A DNA stretch of 64,000 nucleotides from Pyrocephalus nanus (taxonomy: Eukaryota > Chordata > Aves > Passeriformes > Tyrannidae). This document shows, one piece after another, positions 23,501 to 34,100 of this stretch. A program made the position numbers and the translations under genes. Under the pieces are notes generated by a model. That model saw only the letters and a program-made list of their open reading frames with translations. It ran no database searches and was not told the DNA's origin. Every line of letters begins with the position of its first letter. Position 1 is the stretch's first letter. The stretch is taken from NCBI GenBank assembly GCA_038380795.1, contig CM076259.1, positions 22,116,977 through 22,180,976 of the forward strand, read 5' to 3'.

Positions 23501-25794
23501 TAGCCTAACCCCTATCCCTGCTGAGCTTCAAGAAGCTCAACCTTACCTCTGATTTTTCCCTCAGACTTCCTTTTTCTTCCCTCTGCAGAGCAAACCATCG
23601 ACATGGGCTTTCCAGGAGCTGGGCTGCTGGTTTCATCCTGCCAGTACACCATGGTGCCGCTGAGGGGCATCTCTGCTCCTCGTGCCAATGGACACCCCTA
23701 CGTTAACGGGCAGCCCTATGCCAACAGGGCACATTTGAATGGCATCTGCCCCTCCTCAGGAGTGGGGTATGCGAGCACCAAGCCCCGAGATTACAGCCCA
23801 GATGAAGTGCCACCGGTATGTCCACACCTGTGGTTAAAAGCTGGCTTGACATGAGCTGGAGGCCATGGTGGCAATGGGAGGGCTTCTCCAGACGTGGCTG
23901 CCACACGTTGCAGCGTGTAGAAGAGACAACACTGGCTTTTTAAAAGAGATTTCCGCTTTGCAGTGGAGCCTGAGACATGGTGGGGAACAGGAAGGTCTCC
24001 AAAACGCTGGTGAATGGGTGGTTTCTTGGGGCAGTGGCTCGTAAGTCTGGAGGAGGTTCCTGTTTCTCCTGAGCGAAGCTCACAGGGACTGACAATGCTG
24101 AGGACTCTGTGTGTAAAGAGTAACACAGGCCAAGACAGTGCCACAGCAGAGACTATAAATTATTGTCCCCCACTGATTCAGCAGTAAGTGTGAAATGAGT
24201 TTTTCAGTGCTCAGTTTCACTGTCCTCTGTAGCAAAATAAACAGTTTCAGCTTTCTCTGCCTTCTGCCATAAGAGCCTCACCAATTTGCCCCAGGGTTCC
24301 TACTCCCAGATCACGGCACCTGCTTCTTAATGTGCTGTTCCTCCAAGAATCCTTCTCTCTCCTTCCAGACACATGAGGAGACCAACGCCTTGCTGCAGGC
24401 AAGAGTGCTGCAAAATGGGAATGCCCAGCAAGACTACCAGCCCTCCAGGTTAGTCCTGGCTTGTGGAGGGGATGGATGGAACACTGGGACCCACAAGACT
24501 ACATGCTCACAAAAGATTGCCCTCAATACATTCCCATCTGTCCCAACTCATTTGGGAAACAAATCCATGCTCCAGCACTAGGCCTTCTTGGTCCAAATTC
24601 TCTTGTAAAGCTCATTCCTCTCATGATTTCAGGGAGGAATAATTTAATTGTAGAGGTGGCCAAGACCTACTTCCCCTGCCCCCTTTTCCTCCCCCTGCTC
24701 CTAAATAGGAGACTGAAAAGCAGGACAATAGAAGCAAACAGCTATGACTGGATGCTGATAAACAGCTGCCCCAGAATCTGCCTGGGTTTCAGTTGGGGGT
24801 GCTTTGTGTCTCACTGTTCAGATGTCTTTATTACCATGATCCCTATGATGCACTACTTTTCCCAGCTCCTATGGCACTCACTAGCTGTTGGATCAGGGAT
24901 ACCAGGTCCCATCACATCATTCCCATCTCACAAGTAGATTCCCATTTCTTCCCCTCACTTAGGAATGCTGTGTGTCACTGCATTGATGCAGCTGACTGTT
25001 ACACAGGTAATCTCTCTCAAGGAGGAAAGATCTGTTAACAGCACCAAACCTCCTTGCCTGCCTCCCCAGATTGCCCAGCTCAAGAACAGAAGACAGCTCT
25101 TTCCTCTACAGTCTTCCAGATGACTCCACCCACCAGCTTCTTCAGCAACAAGATGACTGTCCTCACCTTCAAGAGCACTTTGTTGGCCTCCATCATCCAG
25201 TAATGGGAAACAAAGTGGGATGCCCTAGCCTGGATCCTCGACGGGACACCTTGTTCCACCAAGGTCAGTTGTGGAACACTTTGGAAAAGTCTGTGCCTCC
25301 TTCATCTCATCATTTGAAGCTGATCTTGAAGGGAAATCTCACTGTAAAGCATTTCTGATTGTTCACGTTCAAATTAGGTGAATCCATCTCCTTAGGACCT
25401 ACCTGATCCATTGATCGACACCTGTAGTACGGATCTGACTTGTTTTGTACAGTCATGGGATTGAATTCCCATATAGATTTTCAGAATGCATATCTTCCTC
25501 TTTGATCAGAGTACCTCTCCTTATAAAGTGAACTCTTAACTAAAAACCTCCCATCTCATCTCTCATTTCATCATGCACTGTAATTATTTCTTTCTCCTTT
25601 CCCTTTCAGGAAGCCCTTGCTGCCTAGGCCTAGTGCCAGTTGAAGAGGTAGAAAGACTAGAGTGCTGCCAGTCCAGAGGAGATCTCCATTCCCAGAACCC
25701 AGTGATCACATCTCTGGGTCAGGATCTACCAAGACACCTGAACAGCAGCCCGCCACCACTGAGACCCTTAGAGACTCACCCTCCCTCCAGCTAG
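2513..25794 (+). CDS. BOC: BOC, Hedgehog co-receptor of the Ig/FNIII family (18 coding exons, complete)
   Basis: The joined exons give 3321 nt, 1106 residues plus stop, close to the roughly 1114 residues of human BOC. The order is: signal peptide (1-26), Ig1 (about 30-121), Ig2 (122-218), Ig3 (219-316), Ig4 (317-407), a Pro/Ser linker, FNIII-1 (about 465-561), FNIII-2 (about 599-705), FNIII-3 (about 710-805), one transmembrane helix (849-872) and a tail of about 230 residues. Every Ig domain keeps its two cysteines and the YxC motif. Family knowledge: BOC is a cell-surface protein that binds Sonic hedgehog through FNIII-3, cooperates with PTCH1, CDON and GAS1, guides commissural axons and supports myogenic differentiation. 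All introns are GT-AG and all phases agree. CDON was considered, but it has five Ig domains and a different tail. The promoter and 5' noncoding exons are not in view. Confidence 0.96.
2965..3243 (+). CDS. BOC: BOC coding exon 2: Ig domain 1
   Basis: One exon carries all of Ig1, with cysteines in LGCVV and YQCIA, the core Trp in LTWRLNG, and N-glycosylation sequons NLT and NHT. The segment [15 protein letters not shown] is nearly invariant in BOC. Phase 1 on both sides. Confidence 0.95.
8716..9200. promoter_or_regulatory. Candidate enhancer: AT-rich motif-dense block in BOC intron
   Basis: An AT-rich island in a GC-rich intron. Visible motifs: CATTAAT (8741), ATATGCAT (8785), CCTTGATCAAA (8868, TCF/LEF-like), GTTAAC (8983), CATCTGG E-box (8993), GGATTAATC (about 9048, OTX/bicoid-like), AACAATG (9111, SOX-like). 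This is motif reading only; conservation was not tested. Confidence 0.4.
9205..9670. promoter_or_regulatory. CpG-rich block in BOC intron
   Basis: Clustered CpGs (for example CCGCGCCGCGCTCGG and CCCGCCGCC) contrast with the CpG-poor surrounding intron. It could be a small intragenic CpG island or alternative promoter. No first exon could be identified. Confidence 0.35.
10885..11031 (+). CDS. BOC: BOC coding exon 3: Ig domain 2, first half
   Basis: Starts [19 protein letters not shown] and carries the first Ig2 cysteine (VIACD). [19 protein letters not shown] is a BOC hallmark. Acceptor TTTGCAG, donor GTGAGT, phase 1 on both sides. Confidence 0.95.
11626..11769 (+). CDS. BOC: BOC coding exon 4: Ig domain 2, second half
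   Basis: Encodes [19 protein letters not shown] followed by the YKCAA cysteine motif; the sequon NAS is present. Donor GTAAGC. Splitting Ig2 over two exons is the usual BOC organisation. Confidence 0.95.
12199..12492 (+). CDS. BOC: BOC coding exon 5: Ig domain 3
   Basis: Whole Ig3: cysteines in LECVA and YSCTA, core Trp in RVTWAKDG, sequon NKT, ending YNVQVFE. Phase 1 on both sides, 294 nt. Confidence 0.95.
13319..13591 (+). CDS. BOC: BOC coding exon 6: Ig domain 4
   Basis: Whole Ig4: begins [20 protein letters not shown], cysteines in FTCEV and YQCMA. It is GC-rich compared with its flanks. Donor GTGAGT, phase 1 on both sides. Confidence 0.95.
14217..14515 (+). CDS. BOC: BOC coding exon 7: Ig-FNIII linker and start of FNIII-1
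   Basis: About 60 poorly conserved Pro/Ser/Thr-rich linker residues precede the conserved [20 protein letters not shown] and [10 protein letters not shown] of FNIII-1. The exon ends in phase 0 at AAG with donor GTATCG. Confidence 0.93.
14516..17247 (+). other. BOC intron after coding exon 7
   Basis: A 2.7-kb intron without coding sequence. A short AT-rich patch near 16365-16425 contains ATTAATCA homeodomain-like sites. Nothing else is recognisable. Confidence 0.6.
17248..17410 (+). CDS. BOC: BOC coding exon 8: FNIII-1, second half
   Basis: Encodes QVTNASDSW, then [19 protein letters not shown] and [14 protein letters not shown]. The acceptor is a tandem CAGCAG; the upstream AG (17246-17247) is chosen because BOC orthologues keep the extra Gln. 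Sequon NAS. Donor GTAAAG. Confidence 0.93.
17640..18060 (-). repeat. Ancient CR1/L3-like LINE relic, antisense to BOC
   Basis: The + strand resembles the reverse complement of a CR1 3' region (phrases like TTTAATCCATCCTCTGGCTG, a GGAAACTTCCAGC region and ATATTCCAAATGTCC). It is highly diverged; the limits are approximate. Confidence 0.4.
18271..18381 (+). CDS. BOC: BOC coding exon 9: linker between FNIII-1 and FNIII-2
   Basis: A 111-nt exon encoding [20 protein letters not shown] and a Ser/Asn-rich stretch, matching the BOC inter-domain linker. Phase 1 on both sides, so it could in principle be skipped in frame. Confidence 0.93.
19576..19782 (+). CDS. BOC: BOC coding exon 10: FNIII-2, first part
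   Basis: Encodes [20 protein letters not shown], then [20 protein letters not shown] and [11 protein letters not shown]. Acceptor TTTTGCAG, donor GTAGGC, phase 1 on both sides. Confidence 0.95.
20575..20756 (+). CDS. BOC: BOC coding exon 11: end of FNIII-2 and start of FNIII-3
   Basis: Encodes [20 protein letters not shown], the linker [17 protein letters not shown], and the first strand of FNIII-3 ([17 protein letters not shown], sequon NET). Ends in phase 0, donor GTAAGG. Confidence 0.95.
20757..21893 (+). other. BOC intron after coding exon 11
   Basis: 1.1 kb with no exon, repeat or regulatory motif I can support. Confidence 0.6.
21894..21999 (+). CDS. BOC: BOC coding exon 12: FNIII-3, Hedgehog-binding domain, first half
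   Basis: Encodes [20 protein letters not shown] and the acidic [11 protein letters not shown] loop. FNIII-3 is the Shh-binding domain of the family; the acidic residues fit the calcium-dependent interface known for CDON/BOC. Donor GTAGGA. Confidence 0.95.
22185..22307 (+). CDS. BOC: BOC coding exon 13: FNIII-3, second half
   Basis: Encodes [20 protein letters not shown] and [18 protein letters not shown], essentially identical to mammalian BOC, fitting strong constraint on the ligand-binding domain. Phase 1 on both sides. Confidence 0.95.
22956..23177 (+). CDS. BOC: BOC coding exon 14: juxtamembrane stalk and transmembrane helix
   Basis: A Pro-rich stalk ([13 protein letters not shown]) leads to SSDLPY and the hydrophobic helix [20 protein letters not shown], followed by a basic stop-transfer WRAWSKQ. 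Donor GTAAGG. Confidence 0.95.
23589..23815 (+). CDS. BOC: BOC coding exon 15: cytoplasmic tail
   Basis: Encodes [22 protein letters not shown] and a near-duplicated [14 protein letters not shown], then [12 protein letters not shown]. It is less conserved than the ectodomain and rich in Tyr and Pro. Ends in phase 0, donor GTATGT. Confidence 0.92.
24369..24448 (+). CDS. BOC: BOC coding exon 16: cytoplasmic tail
   Basis: An 80-nt exon encoding [18 protein letters not shown] and QQDYQPS, a short helical-looking stretch. Acceptor CTTCCAG, donor GTTAGT; enters in phase 0 and leaves in phase 2. Confidence 0.9.
25070..25263 (+). CDS. BOC: BOC coding exon 17: cytoplasmic tail
   Basis: Contains [17 protein letters not shown], one of the best conserved blocks of the BOC tail. 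The rest is divergent. Acceptor CCCCAG, donor GTCAGT. Confidence 0.92.
25610..25794 (+). CDS. BOC: BOC coding exon 18: C-terminus and stop
   Basis: Begins with the conserved [14 protein letters not shown] and ends in a Pro-rich tail ([16 protein letters not shown]) at TAG 25792-25794. Confidence 0.93.
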
Positions 25795-26298
25795 GGACCA
25801 AGCTGCCTTTTGCAAAAGACTTATTCTAAAGAGAGAAAGAGAAAGGGTATTTATTTTTGTATAACACCCCTATTTATATATTTATGCACTTGTATATAGA
25901 TGTATATGTGCCTTTTATAATGCTACGGAGACAGAAGGCATCCTCAGCAAGGTCACAGGAGGAAAACAAAGCAGCAGCTCTCCGTGGCACTGGCTGTTCA
26001 TCAGAGCACAGGATTGATTGCAACAGCTGGACAAGAGACATTGCGGGACACGGGTCCAAACAGAGCTGCCACCACCAAGGTCGAGAACCCTCTTGCAGCG
26101 AGGGCTTCACAAAAGGTCTTTTCCTGTTCCCTACAGGAAGGTTTGTTCCAGGAACACACTCCTGTGAATGGACTGGAGTTACGCACTCTGCCTGATCAAC
26201 TTAAACAACCCTTCACATACACGCCATCTGCAGCCGCCTATCTGTAAAGACAAACCACGCTTTAACATCTCAAATAAAGGCTTTAGTCTTTGCTGTGC
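25795..26298 (+). other. BOC: BOC 3' UTR
   Basis: Runs from the stop to just beyond an AATAAA. It opens with an AU-rich stretch (about 25848-25920, several UAUUUAU-like motifs) that could affect mRNA stability. The cleavage site is inferred. Confidence 0.7.
26273..26278 (+). promoter_or_regulatory. BOC poly(A) signal AATAAA
   Basis: Canonical AATAAA about 480 nt after the BOC stop, followed by a T/G-rich stretch (CTTTAGTCTTTGCTGTG) suitable as a downstream element. Confidence 0.75.
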
Positions 26299-27730
26299 CT
26301 GGCTTTATGCTAATTCCTCACAAAGAATGAGCCTTCTCTTTTTTTTCACTTGCAGACATATAGCAAGCAGGACACCTGGGGAATGGTGACATTTTCCTGC
26401 AGTTAGAGTTTTGCAAATAGCCACCAGGGCGAAGTCTCCTTAATGCTGAGCTCAGAAGAGGGACAGCTCCTACCTGTGCCAGTTAAGTGACATGAAACTT
26501 CTAGTGAGGAGCATAGCTAGAGGACTTGCAACTGGATTAGTTGCATGGGTTTGGTGATGGAGAGAGGCAGCCTGATACTCAAATCTCCGCCAGTCTTGTC
26601 TCCTTTACCCACTCCCACCCCCCATCCTGTGGCTTTCCAGCTTCAGGAACTTTCAGCATGTGGATAACGGTGACTTTTTGCTTACAGAAACACAGAATGC
26701 TCAGCAGCTCCAAAGGGACTGCTAAGGAAACTTTCCTCTCTGAGCATCCAGGAGCCACTCTGGCAGTCACGCTCCCTCCACCCAAGACTTTAACTGCTGG
26801 GACCGAAGCCTCTTCACAGTAGGCAGCTCCAGTGAGGCAACAGGTGCCCCTCTTGACTCTCTGTACACCCCCCACTCACACTGTCAGACAAGTTTCCCTT
26901 ACTGGCTCAACCCTGGATTCCCCAAAGCCAAGTCTGTTTGGTTCCTTAAAGTACTTTAGTTGTGGTGCAACAACCCCATAACAGCTTGAGTGGGTGCTTC
27001 CCAGAAGGGATCCCGAACAAAGGAACCAGACAGATGCAAAGACCAGTGCCAAAAGGCAGGGAGCAGGGAGGAACAGCAAGAGTAGCTTGTCAATAGATTG
27101 ACAATAAGTTGTCCAATGTATTCAATTAAAAAAGAGTAACAACCCCCAAGTGTTCCCATGCACCCTCAGAAGCCTTGCACTGGAAGACCTGTGCAGCACA
27201 ACCCTTTGCCCTGGGGGTGAAGAAGTTTTCTCAGTAAGGGTAAGTGCTGTAAAGGATCACATGCTGTCACCATACTAAATGCAAGAGGCAAAAAAGAGTA
27301 AGACCTGAAAACAAACTGAGCCTGGCTCTCTCACTCTGATCAGGCAGGTGTAAGTAAAGTTACAGGCTGACTTTACAGTTGCTGTACCCTCCTCTTGCCA
27401 GGTAAATGTGTTTTCTACTGCTCCATACCCTTCTTAGCACCATAGGCCCTGAGGAAAAAAAGCTCCCCTTTGCTTTCTCCCAGTAAATAGCACTTTCCTT
27501 AACTAACCAGCTCAGTTAGCAGAGCAGTGCCATTTGTGCTGGGATACTCAGCAATAACAAATGCACACTTAAGGCAGACCTCTTTTACCATTTTTGAGAA
27601 CAAGGTACCAAAGCTGTATTTTCCCACGTGAAACTCTGATCCAGCTTTCCACAGCCACTTCTTTGAAGAGCAGACATAAACATAAGGCACATACACACAC
27701 AGGGCACCTGTCCAGTGCAAGTCTCTCCAC
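26299..27730. other. Intergenic spacer between convergent BOC and CFAP44 3' ends
   Basis: No coding sequence recognised. It separates the + strand poly(A) signal of BOC from the - strand poly(A) signal of CFAP44. Confidence 0.6.
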
Positions 27731-27748
27731 TGGACCATTAACAGTAGT

Positions 27749-27754
27749 TTTATT
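27749..27754 (-). promoter_or_regulatory. CFAP44 poly(A) signal AATAAA (candidate)
   Basis: AATAAA on the - strand (TTTATT on +), about 270 nt after the CFAP44 stop. It is the only canonical hexamer I found in the expected range. Confidence 0.55.
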
Positions 27755-28025
27755 TGCAATTTTTTTACTCCATATCTGTTGCTGCAGTCATATTTTGATA
27801 GAGGAAACAAATGTAACCCTTTACAACTAACCCACGTATAGCCAAAACAATTCCTCACTCCAGCCATGACTGCTGCCACAGTTAATTTTAAGGTCGACTT
27901 GGATTGTTAGTTACCACTGCTGGTGTAAGAACAACGAATGCTTCAGTTAGAGTCTCACAGTCCTGTGGTAAAAGGTGTAGAAAGAGGCACCCACCTTTCC
28001 TGCTAAGGAAAGCAAGTTCTTCTTT

Positions 28026-28160
28026 TCAGAACCCACTTTTTCTGCCCAGATTGATCTCCTCTTTCAGAAGGGCTACGTCATGAGCCACGCGCAGGAGCCG
28101 TGACTCCAGCCTGCCTCTCTCTTTCACGTCCGTAGTTTGGGTGCCCTGAAATTCTGCTCC
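28026..28160 (-). CDS. CFAP44: CFAP44 visible exon 32: C-terminus and stop
   Basis: Encodes [20 protein letters not shown] and [20 protein letters not shown], ending at TGA (28028-28026). The 3' UTR probably runs to about 27730. Confidence 0.92.
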   Translation of the reverse strand, partial: GAEFQGTQTTDVKERGRLESRLLRVAHDVALLKEEINLGRKSGF

Positions 28161-31100
28161 CTGTATGGAGAGGAAAGAAATGGCTCCTATAAAACGTGGG
28201 GATGAAAAGTGGAAATTTATTTCATGGGGGGAAAGTGAACCTTTCCAAGAAGCAGGACATCTCCATGATTTCTCCGTTCCATAGTGAGAAGAACTTGAAA
28301 GGTAAGAGTGAGGGACCACTAATAGGCTGTCACTGATGGCTGCCTTATTCTCTAGTACAGAACAATAAACCCACTTTTCACTGGAACATTTTGTTACATG
28401 AGTGTTTCCATGTAACAAAGGAATATTTTTTAATTCCTGCAAGGCACATTTTCATTAGAAATAAGATGAATTTGTTTCAGTCTTAGAAAGCAGCTAAGTA
28501 AGAAATTGCAGAAATGCCAAGGTATGGCTTCTTCAGGATCAGCTCATTCCTCTCCCTTTCTACAAGACCTGGAGCAGCCATTCTTCCTGTCCCACTGTCA
28601 GCCCAAATGGCAGAGCAGGATGCAAGACCAGACAGCTGCTGAGGGCCAGATGATCCCCCTTACCCATTTCTGAACAGTCCCAAACCTGCATGTAGTACAG
28701 TGGCTAAGAGGCTTACCAGATCATTTGGTAGTGAATCCAGCTTAGTTTCAAGTTGATGCTTTTCCCGGCAAAACTCGTCCAGCTTCAACAGCTTGGTGGT
28801 GTTTTCCTTTGTCACCTTCATTAGCTGCTGCTGCAGTTCTAAGATTCTTTCCTGGAAAGATGTAAAATGTTGAGTGGGGATGAGAGCGAGGTGGGGGAAA
28901 GTGTTAGGCACAGTGTGTCACAGAAGACATGTAAACAACAGACTGATCCCGCACACACCACCTGATCCCACAGTATCTTTAGTGCAATCTATCATCTTTA
29001 TATATATATATATATATTGCAAATGCCTAAGTAACTAAAGCAGTTAGGCAAAAGTGTGGGAAAGAGAAAGCCGTTAGTTACATAGTACTCCTGTACTCTT
29101 CTGTGCCCTTCTGTAAGGGCAGCATAAGCATGTTGCCTGCTTGCAGCACAGCAGCTGAGCCTTAGGTTCCCCCAGATAGAGACATGAACTTTCCAGACTG
29201 CACAGACTGGCATCCCAGGCATGAGCCAGGGCTTGCCCTGTACTCAAACAGTTTGTCACCAAAGGCAGTGGGGGAAGGCTGCAGGTGCTGAATGCCACCT
29301 GAGAACCAAAGAAATGGGTACTGAAGCAGAAAAATGCATCTGAGGAAAGTAAAACAAAGAGATCATCAACTACGTCCATGAGAAAATAGGATGTGCATCA
29401 ACAACTGGAGGAGAGGTAGGAAAGATGATGAGAAATTGGATATTGTATTCTATTAATGACAAGTGAAAAAAATCAAACATGAGCATGTTCACAAAAGATT
29501 TTAGTATAACTATTCAGCCCCAGGGAAATGAAGCCTTAACTGATCATCACAACATGTGTCTTCCTCATTTCCCTCATCCTTACCTCCCACTTTTTAAGAT
29601 CCAGGTAATGTTCATATTCTTTCTCCATTATTTTCACTTTCATGTCCTCCATGGGTATGTTAACAGAGTGTGCTTGAACTGCTTCAAAATCAACCAGCCG
29701 ACCAAACTTCTCCATCATCAGATGATTGCACTTCTCTTCCAGTCCTAACAGAGGGGCACAAATGGCAGCACTGTTGGTTAATAAGAATTTCTGCCTTACC
29801 CTAGCTTTTTGTCTGAGCTCTTTGGTATTCGTTTTGTAATAAATAATTTACACAAAACCACACAAAGCTCACAATTGAGTATTGCCATTTGTCCTTGACC
29901 ATGATCATGCCTGTGTGGTCACCAAGCCACACTCTAAGCCAGTCCTAGTAAGCCAGTCCCACACCACAGACAATATAGGGCCTCTGCAGGTCTGGTGGTG
30001 CTAGTCACAGCTTTGGGTTTGATTCTTGGAAAAGTGTTTTGAATAGGGCTTGTTTCATTCTTCTGACGTTACATAGAGGAGGAAATTGCCAAAAATAGCT
30101 TACACAGCTTTGGGGAAGCAACTTTCTTCCTGGGAGTTCTGGTTTACAACCAGAAATAGCAATCATGTATCCAGACTTCCACTGTCTCATCTCAGTCAAC
30201 TCTACTTATACTAAGGTCACAAAGTATTTCGCACAGACTGTGCAAGTATAGAGACAGACACGTGGTGAGTTACCCACACCCAGTGAGGGGGACAGAGTGA
30301 GCATTAGCATGCTATGTAGTTCAGAGTCTCTGTTACTCACGTTGAATCTCTGTCTCCATCTCCTTTTTGTCCTGGACAAGCTGCCTGTGTTTCTCTCGGG
30401 CCTTCTTATAATGCTCCCTTTGCATTATCTTCTCATTACATAAGTCCACAACTCTCTTCTGCAGGTACTCCAAGGACTGACTGGTAAATACCAAAGCCTG
30501 GGAGAAGTCACTGGGCATCTCCCCATCAACCAAGCACTGCACCTGCAAGAAGCAGCCACAAATAAGCAAGGCTGACTTTACTTATTAAGGTGACTTTCCT
30601 TATTAAGGGTGCTGGTGGTCTCTCTGGGTAACTAATGTGTGAGCAATAGAGAACTAATGAGAGAAATAATAGTAAGTGTGGGCAAAACTCATGTTTTGGG
30701 CCAGGGGATTGTTACCACTCAGCAAAGCTGAAAGATGACTTTTAGATCTACCACAACAGCCTACACATAAAGCTGTCTACCTTTCAATGGCCCCTGAAAC
30801 AAAGGGGGAGTAAGGCACTCCCTGTCAGCTGTAATTTCGAATTATCTGGGAGCTGCAGGATTGCACAGTCAGGCCTTAGACTCTCCTGTCTTTATTATCA
30901 ACCTTTTAATGATGGGAGATAGAAAAAAATGGAGAGAGCTTGCCTCAGAAGCACACAGGCACTAACAGGCAGAGGCCTATCTTCTCTCCTCTGAGGACAT
31001 GATTCAGCCCAGTATTGTCATTAGTTTTCCTCTTAATTTTCTACTTATCTTCCCTGTGCTCACAGCTGTATAAATGAATGCAGTGTATCCAATCCAACAT

Positions 31101-34100
31101 TATTGAATTGGGCAGAACTCACATGAGTTTAATAATTTGGGGATTTTATTTGGTTTGCTTTTTTTGGGAGTGGGTTTTGGTTATTTTTCCAAGAGAATAT
31201 CAGTAGGTAAGGACCGGAAGGAAAATACCATGGCAAACCTGTAAAGCTCCTGAAGACTATGCACATTTCAGCAATGGACCAATCTGCCTATCCTTACCTC
31301 ATTTCTGTCAGTCCAGGAGAAGGGAAAAATAAAAAAATTCTAGAGGAAATAGCAGCATGAAGTTCAATTAATGGCATTTCACTCCCAGGAGAGTACAGTG
31401 AATCAGGGCCCCAAAGAACAGTAACACCATTGTTTATTTATACACAGGCCATTCTGCACCTGCAGTTGCACAACATCTTGAATTACCTGATGGAGTTTCA
31501 AAGGCACAACTACATACAGCTCATTCAGTCTCTGCAGCTTTTCCCACTGAAAGATCTCCAGATCCCTCTTTGTTGTGTCCAGACTGGTTTCCACATCTTT
31601 TTCCTGCAGAAAGACAAATCGTGGACAACAAAATCCTGTAGTATTCAAAATATACAAGGTAGCAAGGTACTGTTAGAGTTCCTCATCCAAAGTGAAAGAA
31701 GTACAGAAAAAAAATGCTCTTTTTCTTTTTTTTATTACATGATAGGTGAGTTTCACAGACAAACACGAGGCTCATCTATATATTCAAGCAGTACTGTAAC
31801 CTGAATACATCTGTATACATGTGCACCCATAAATGTCTCCTTAGAGAAGCCCTGTATATATCAAGAGACATCTGCTTTGTTTAACATCTAAAATACTTGT
31901 AGATCAACAGAGCCTGCAAGATAATTTTTATTGTGTTATGCCTGGAAATGCTTATTGATTCTGCATGAGAAAGAAACAATTCAGACTCAAATGTCAGACC
32001 CCAGGGTGAATATGTGGCAGCTGGCACTTAGGAAAGCCTTTAAAAACTAAACAAAAAATGTTGTAAGTTAAGCATATTTGATGGAACATTTTTGAGACAC
32101 AATGAAAGAAAGACTTGCATAATGTTATTTTGGTAGCACACTCTCTCTATCCCGGATAACCCTTCATATGAAGATATTTTTGAATTAATGTAAATCAAAT
32201 GTCTTAGTGAATGCAGGAGTTAAAAAAAGATATAAGGAAAATTTGCATCAAAAGAGTTTATTCAGTGATTAACTGTGACCATGCAGTTTTATGCATTTAT
32301 TTTAACCTACATTTGTGTTAGGATAAGTATTCTTCAATCTCTCCATCCCCATAGATGTGCACAGAGGATAGGGCAGGCTACATCAGGTGTTTCATCTGAC
32401 CCAGAGAATCCAGTTTTTGCTGCTGCATGACGGCTAAACAGCTGGGAAGGGACTGGACCTAAAACCTGGATCCAGCCTCCTAGAAGCTAAGCTTGGACCA
32501 CCTTGATTCCCCCTTTTCAGGAGAGCAGGTGATCCATGTTGAGCTGCCTCCTGCCTCTGTGCTACCACAGACACCTCTACCCAAACTGAGGCCTCTCAAA
32601 GGCTTAGGATTTTGTTTATAAATCTTAGCCAAAATCACTTGCACAACATCTTCAGTGGAGCATGCTAATGCTTGCCGAGAAAACACTACAATACCTTTTC
32701 GGCCAAGGCAATATATTTCTTTCTGAGGTCAGCAGCAATTTTCTTTTCCTCTGCTAAAGCTTTCTCAATGTCTAACCGCTGCTGCCGGAGCTGGAGGGTG
32801 TTTAGGAAGAGTGCCTCGTCACAGCCTGAGGAGGAAACAGCCAAAGAATAGCTTAGTTCCATTATGACTGCTCTAAGTTGCCCTTTTTGCTCTATAGTTA
32901 CTGGCTGGAGCTGGAAGCTTCTCCTGCTGTGCACATTGCCCCGTGTTCCCCTTAATGCGATCAGGGTTTTGGTTCCCTAGAGCTTTCTCAACCACAGATC
33001 CCATGGGCCAAATTTCCATGAGGTGGTAAAGGTCTTGGATGGATCTTTTTTTCTTTATATTCAGTAAATTTGTGTTCAGAAGTCACGTTAAATACATCAA
33101 AGCCAGCATTAAAGCCAAGTGCTCAAAAATTAGCTTTTTTATGCAATGCAGTCCCAGTAATTACTACGTTACACTAAACTCTTCAATTATGTGAACACAT
33201 ATTTTTTTATCCATAGCACCCTTCTCTATAAATTATGAACTTTGCTGTAGAATTCAGTTGTATATAAATTCTATTTGTAAACAAAGCTGTCGTTCACAGG
33301 ACCTGTTTCATTTGTTTAATGGTAAGGAAGACCTGTAAATTTCTATATAGCACTGTGATTTCAGTCATAATAATCAAGTGAATAATTATGTCCAAGTCAG
33401 CAGGCAAAATAATAAAAAAGAAGCAAATAATAAAGGCCAAAAAAATGACACATGAATAGACAAGTATGAAGAGGCTAATGCAACATGTAATTTCCATATT
33501 AAATTAGCAATTTGGACTTTTTAAATAAAAAGTAAAAGTCTTCATTTCTTCCCAATATTTCATTGAAAAATGAGATGAATGAGGAGTTAATAAAAAATTC
33601 TATTTGTGGAAATGCTATTAAAATCCAATTAAAAAAAAGTAAGGTGAACAGTTAGTAAGTTCTAACTTAAAAATGAAGCAACATTGTTACATGGTCATTG
33701 ACATATCAACCAAAGATTTTTTTTAAAAAACAACACCCTAAATTATTTTACTCATATAAAAAAAAAAAGTGGGGCAGAAGTTGCTTGCCTTTTGTGAATG
33801 CACAAATGAAGAGGATTTTGCAAAGTAAAGCTCCTAACTTTTCAGATACCCTTATGAGAGCAGCCTAGCAACAGGCAATTGCTATGTAAATCCACGAGGT
33901 GGTAACAAAGAGCTTCAATTAACAGCATGGCAGAGTCACCTAAGAAATTCCCTGAACAGGGAAGGATCCAGGTAGGCCAGGAAGCAGGTTTGAGAGCAGC
34001 TACAGCCTTGCTACCACTCCACTCCTGATGGGAGACTTTTTTCTCCACAAAACAGCCATGGAATGGTGAGTGGTTCTTTACACAAAATAATTAATTCTTA

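Noticed and set aside
25070..25263. An antisense open frame over BOC exon 17
   Set aside because: It is a shadow of the real exon.
32480..32686. A 68-codon - strand open frame just downstream of CFAP44 exon 27
   Set aside because: It lies after the exon 27 donor in sense, and the protein continues in exon 28 with matching phase.
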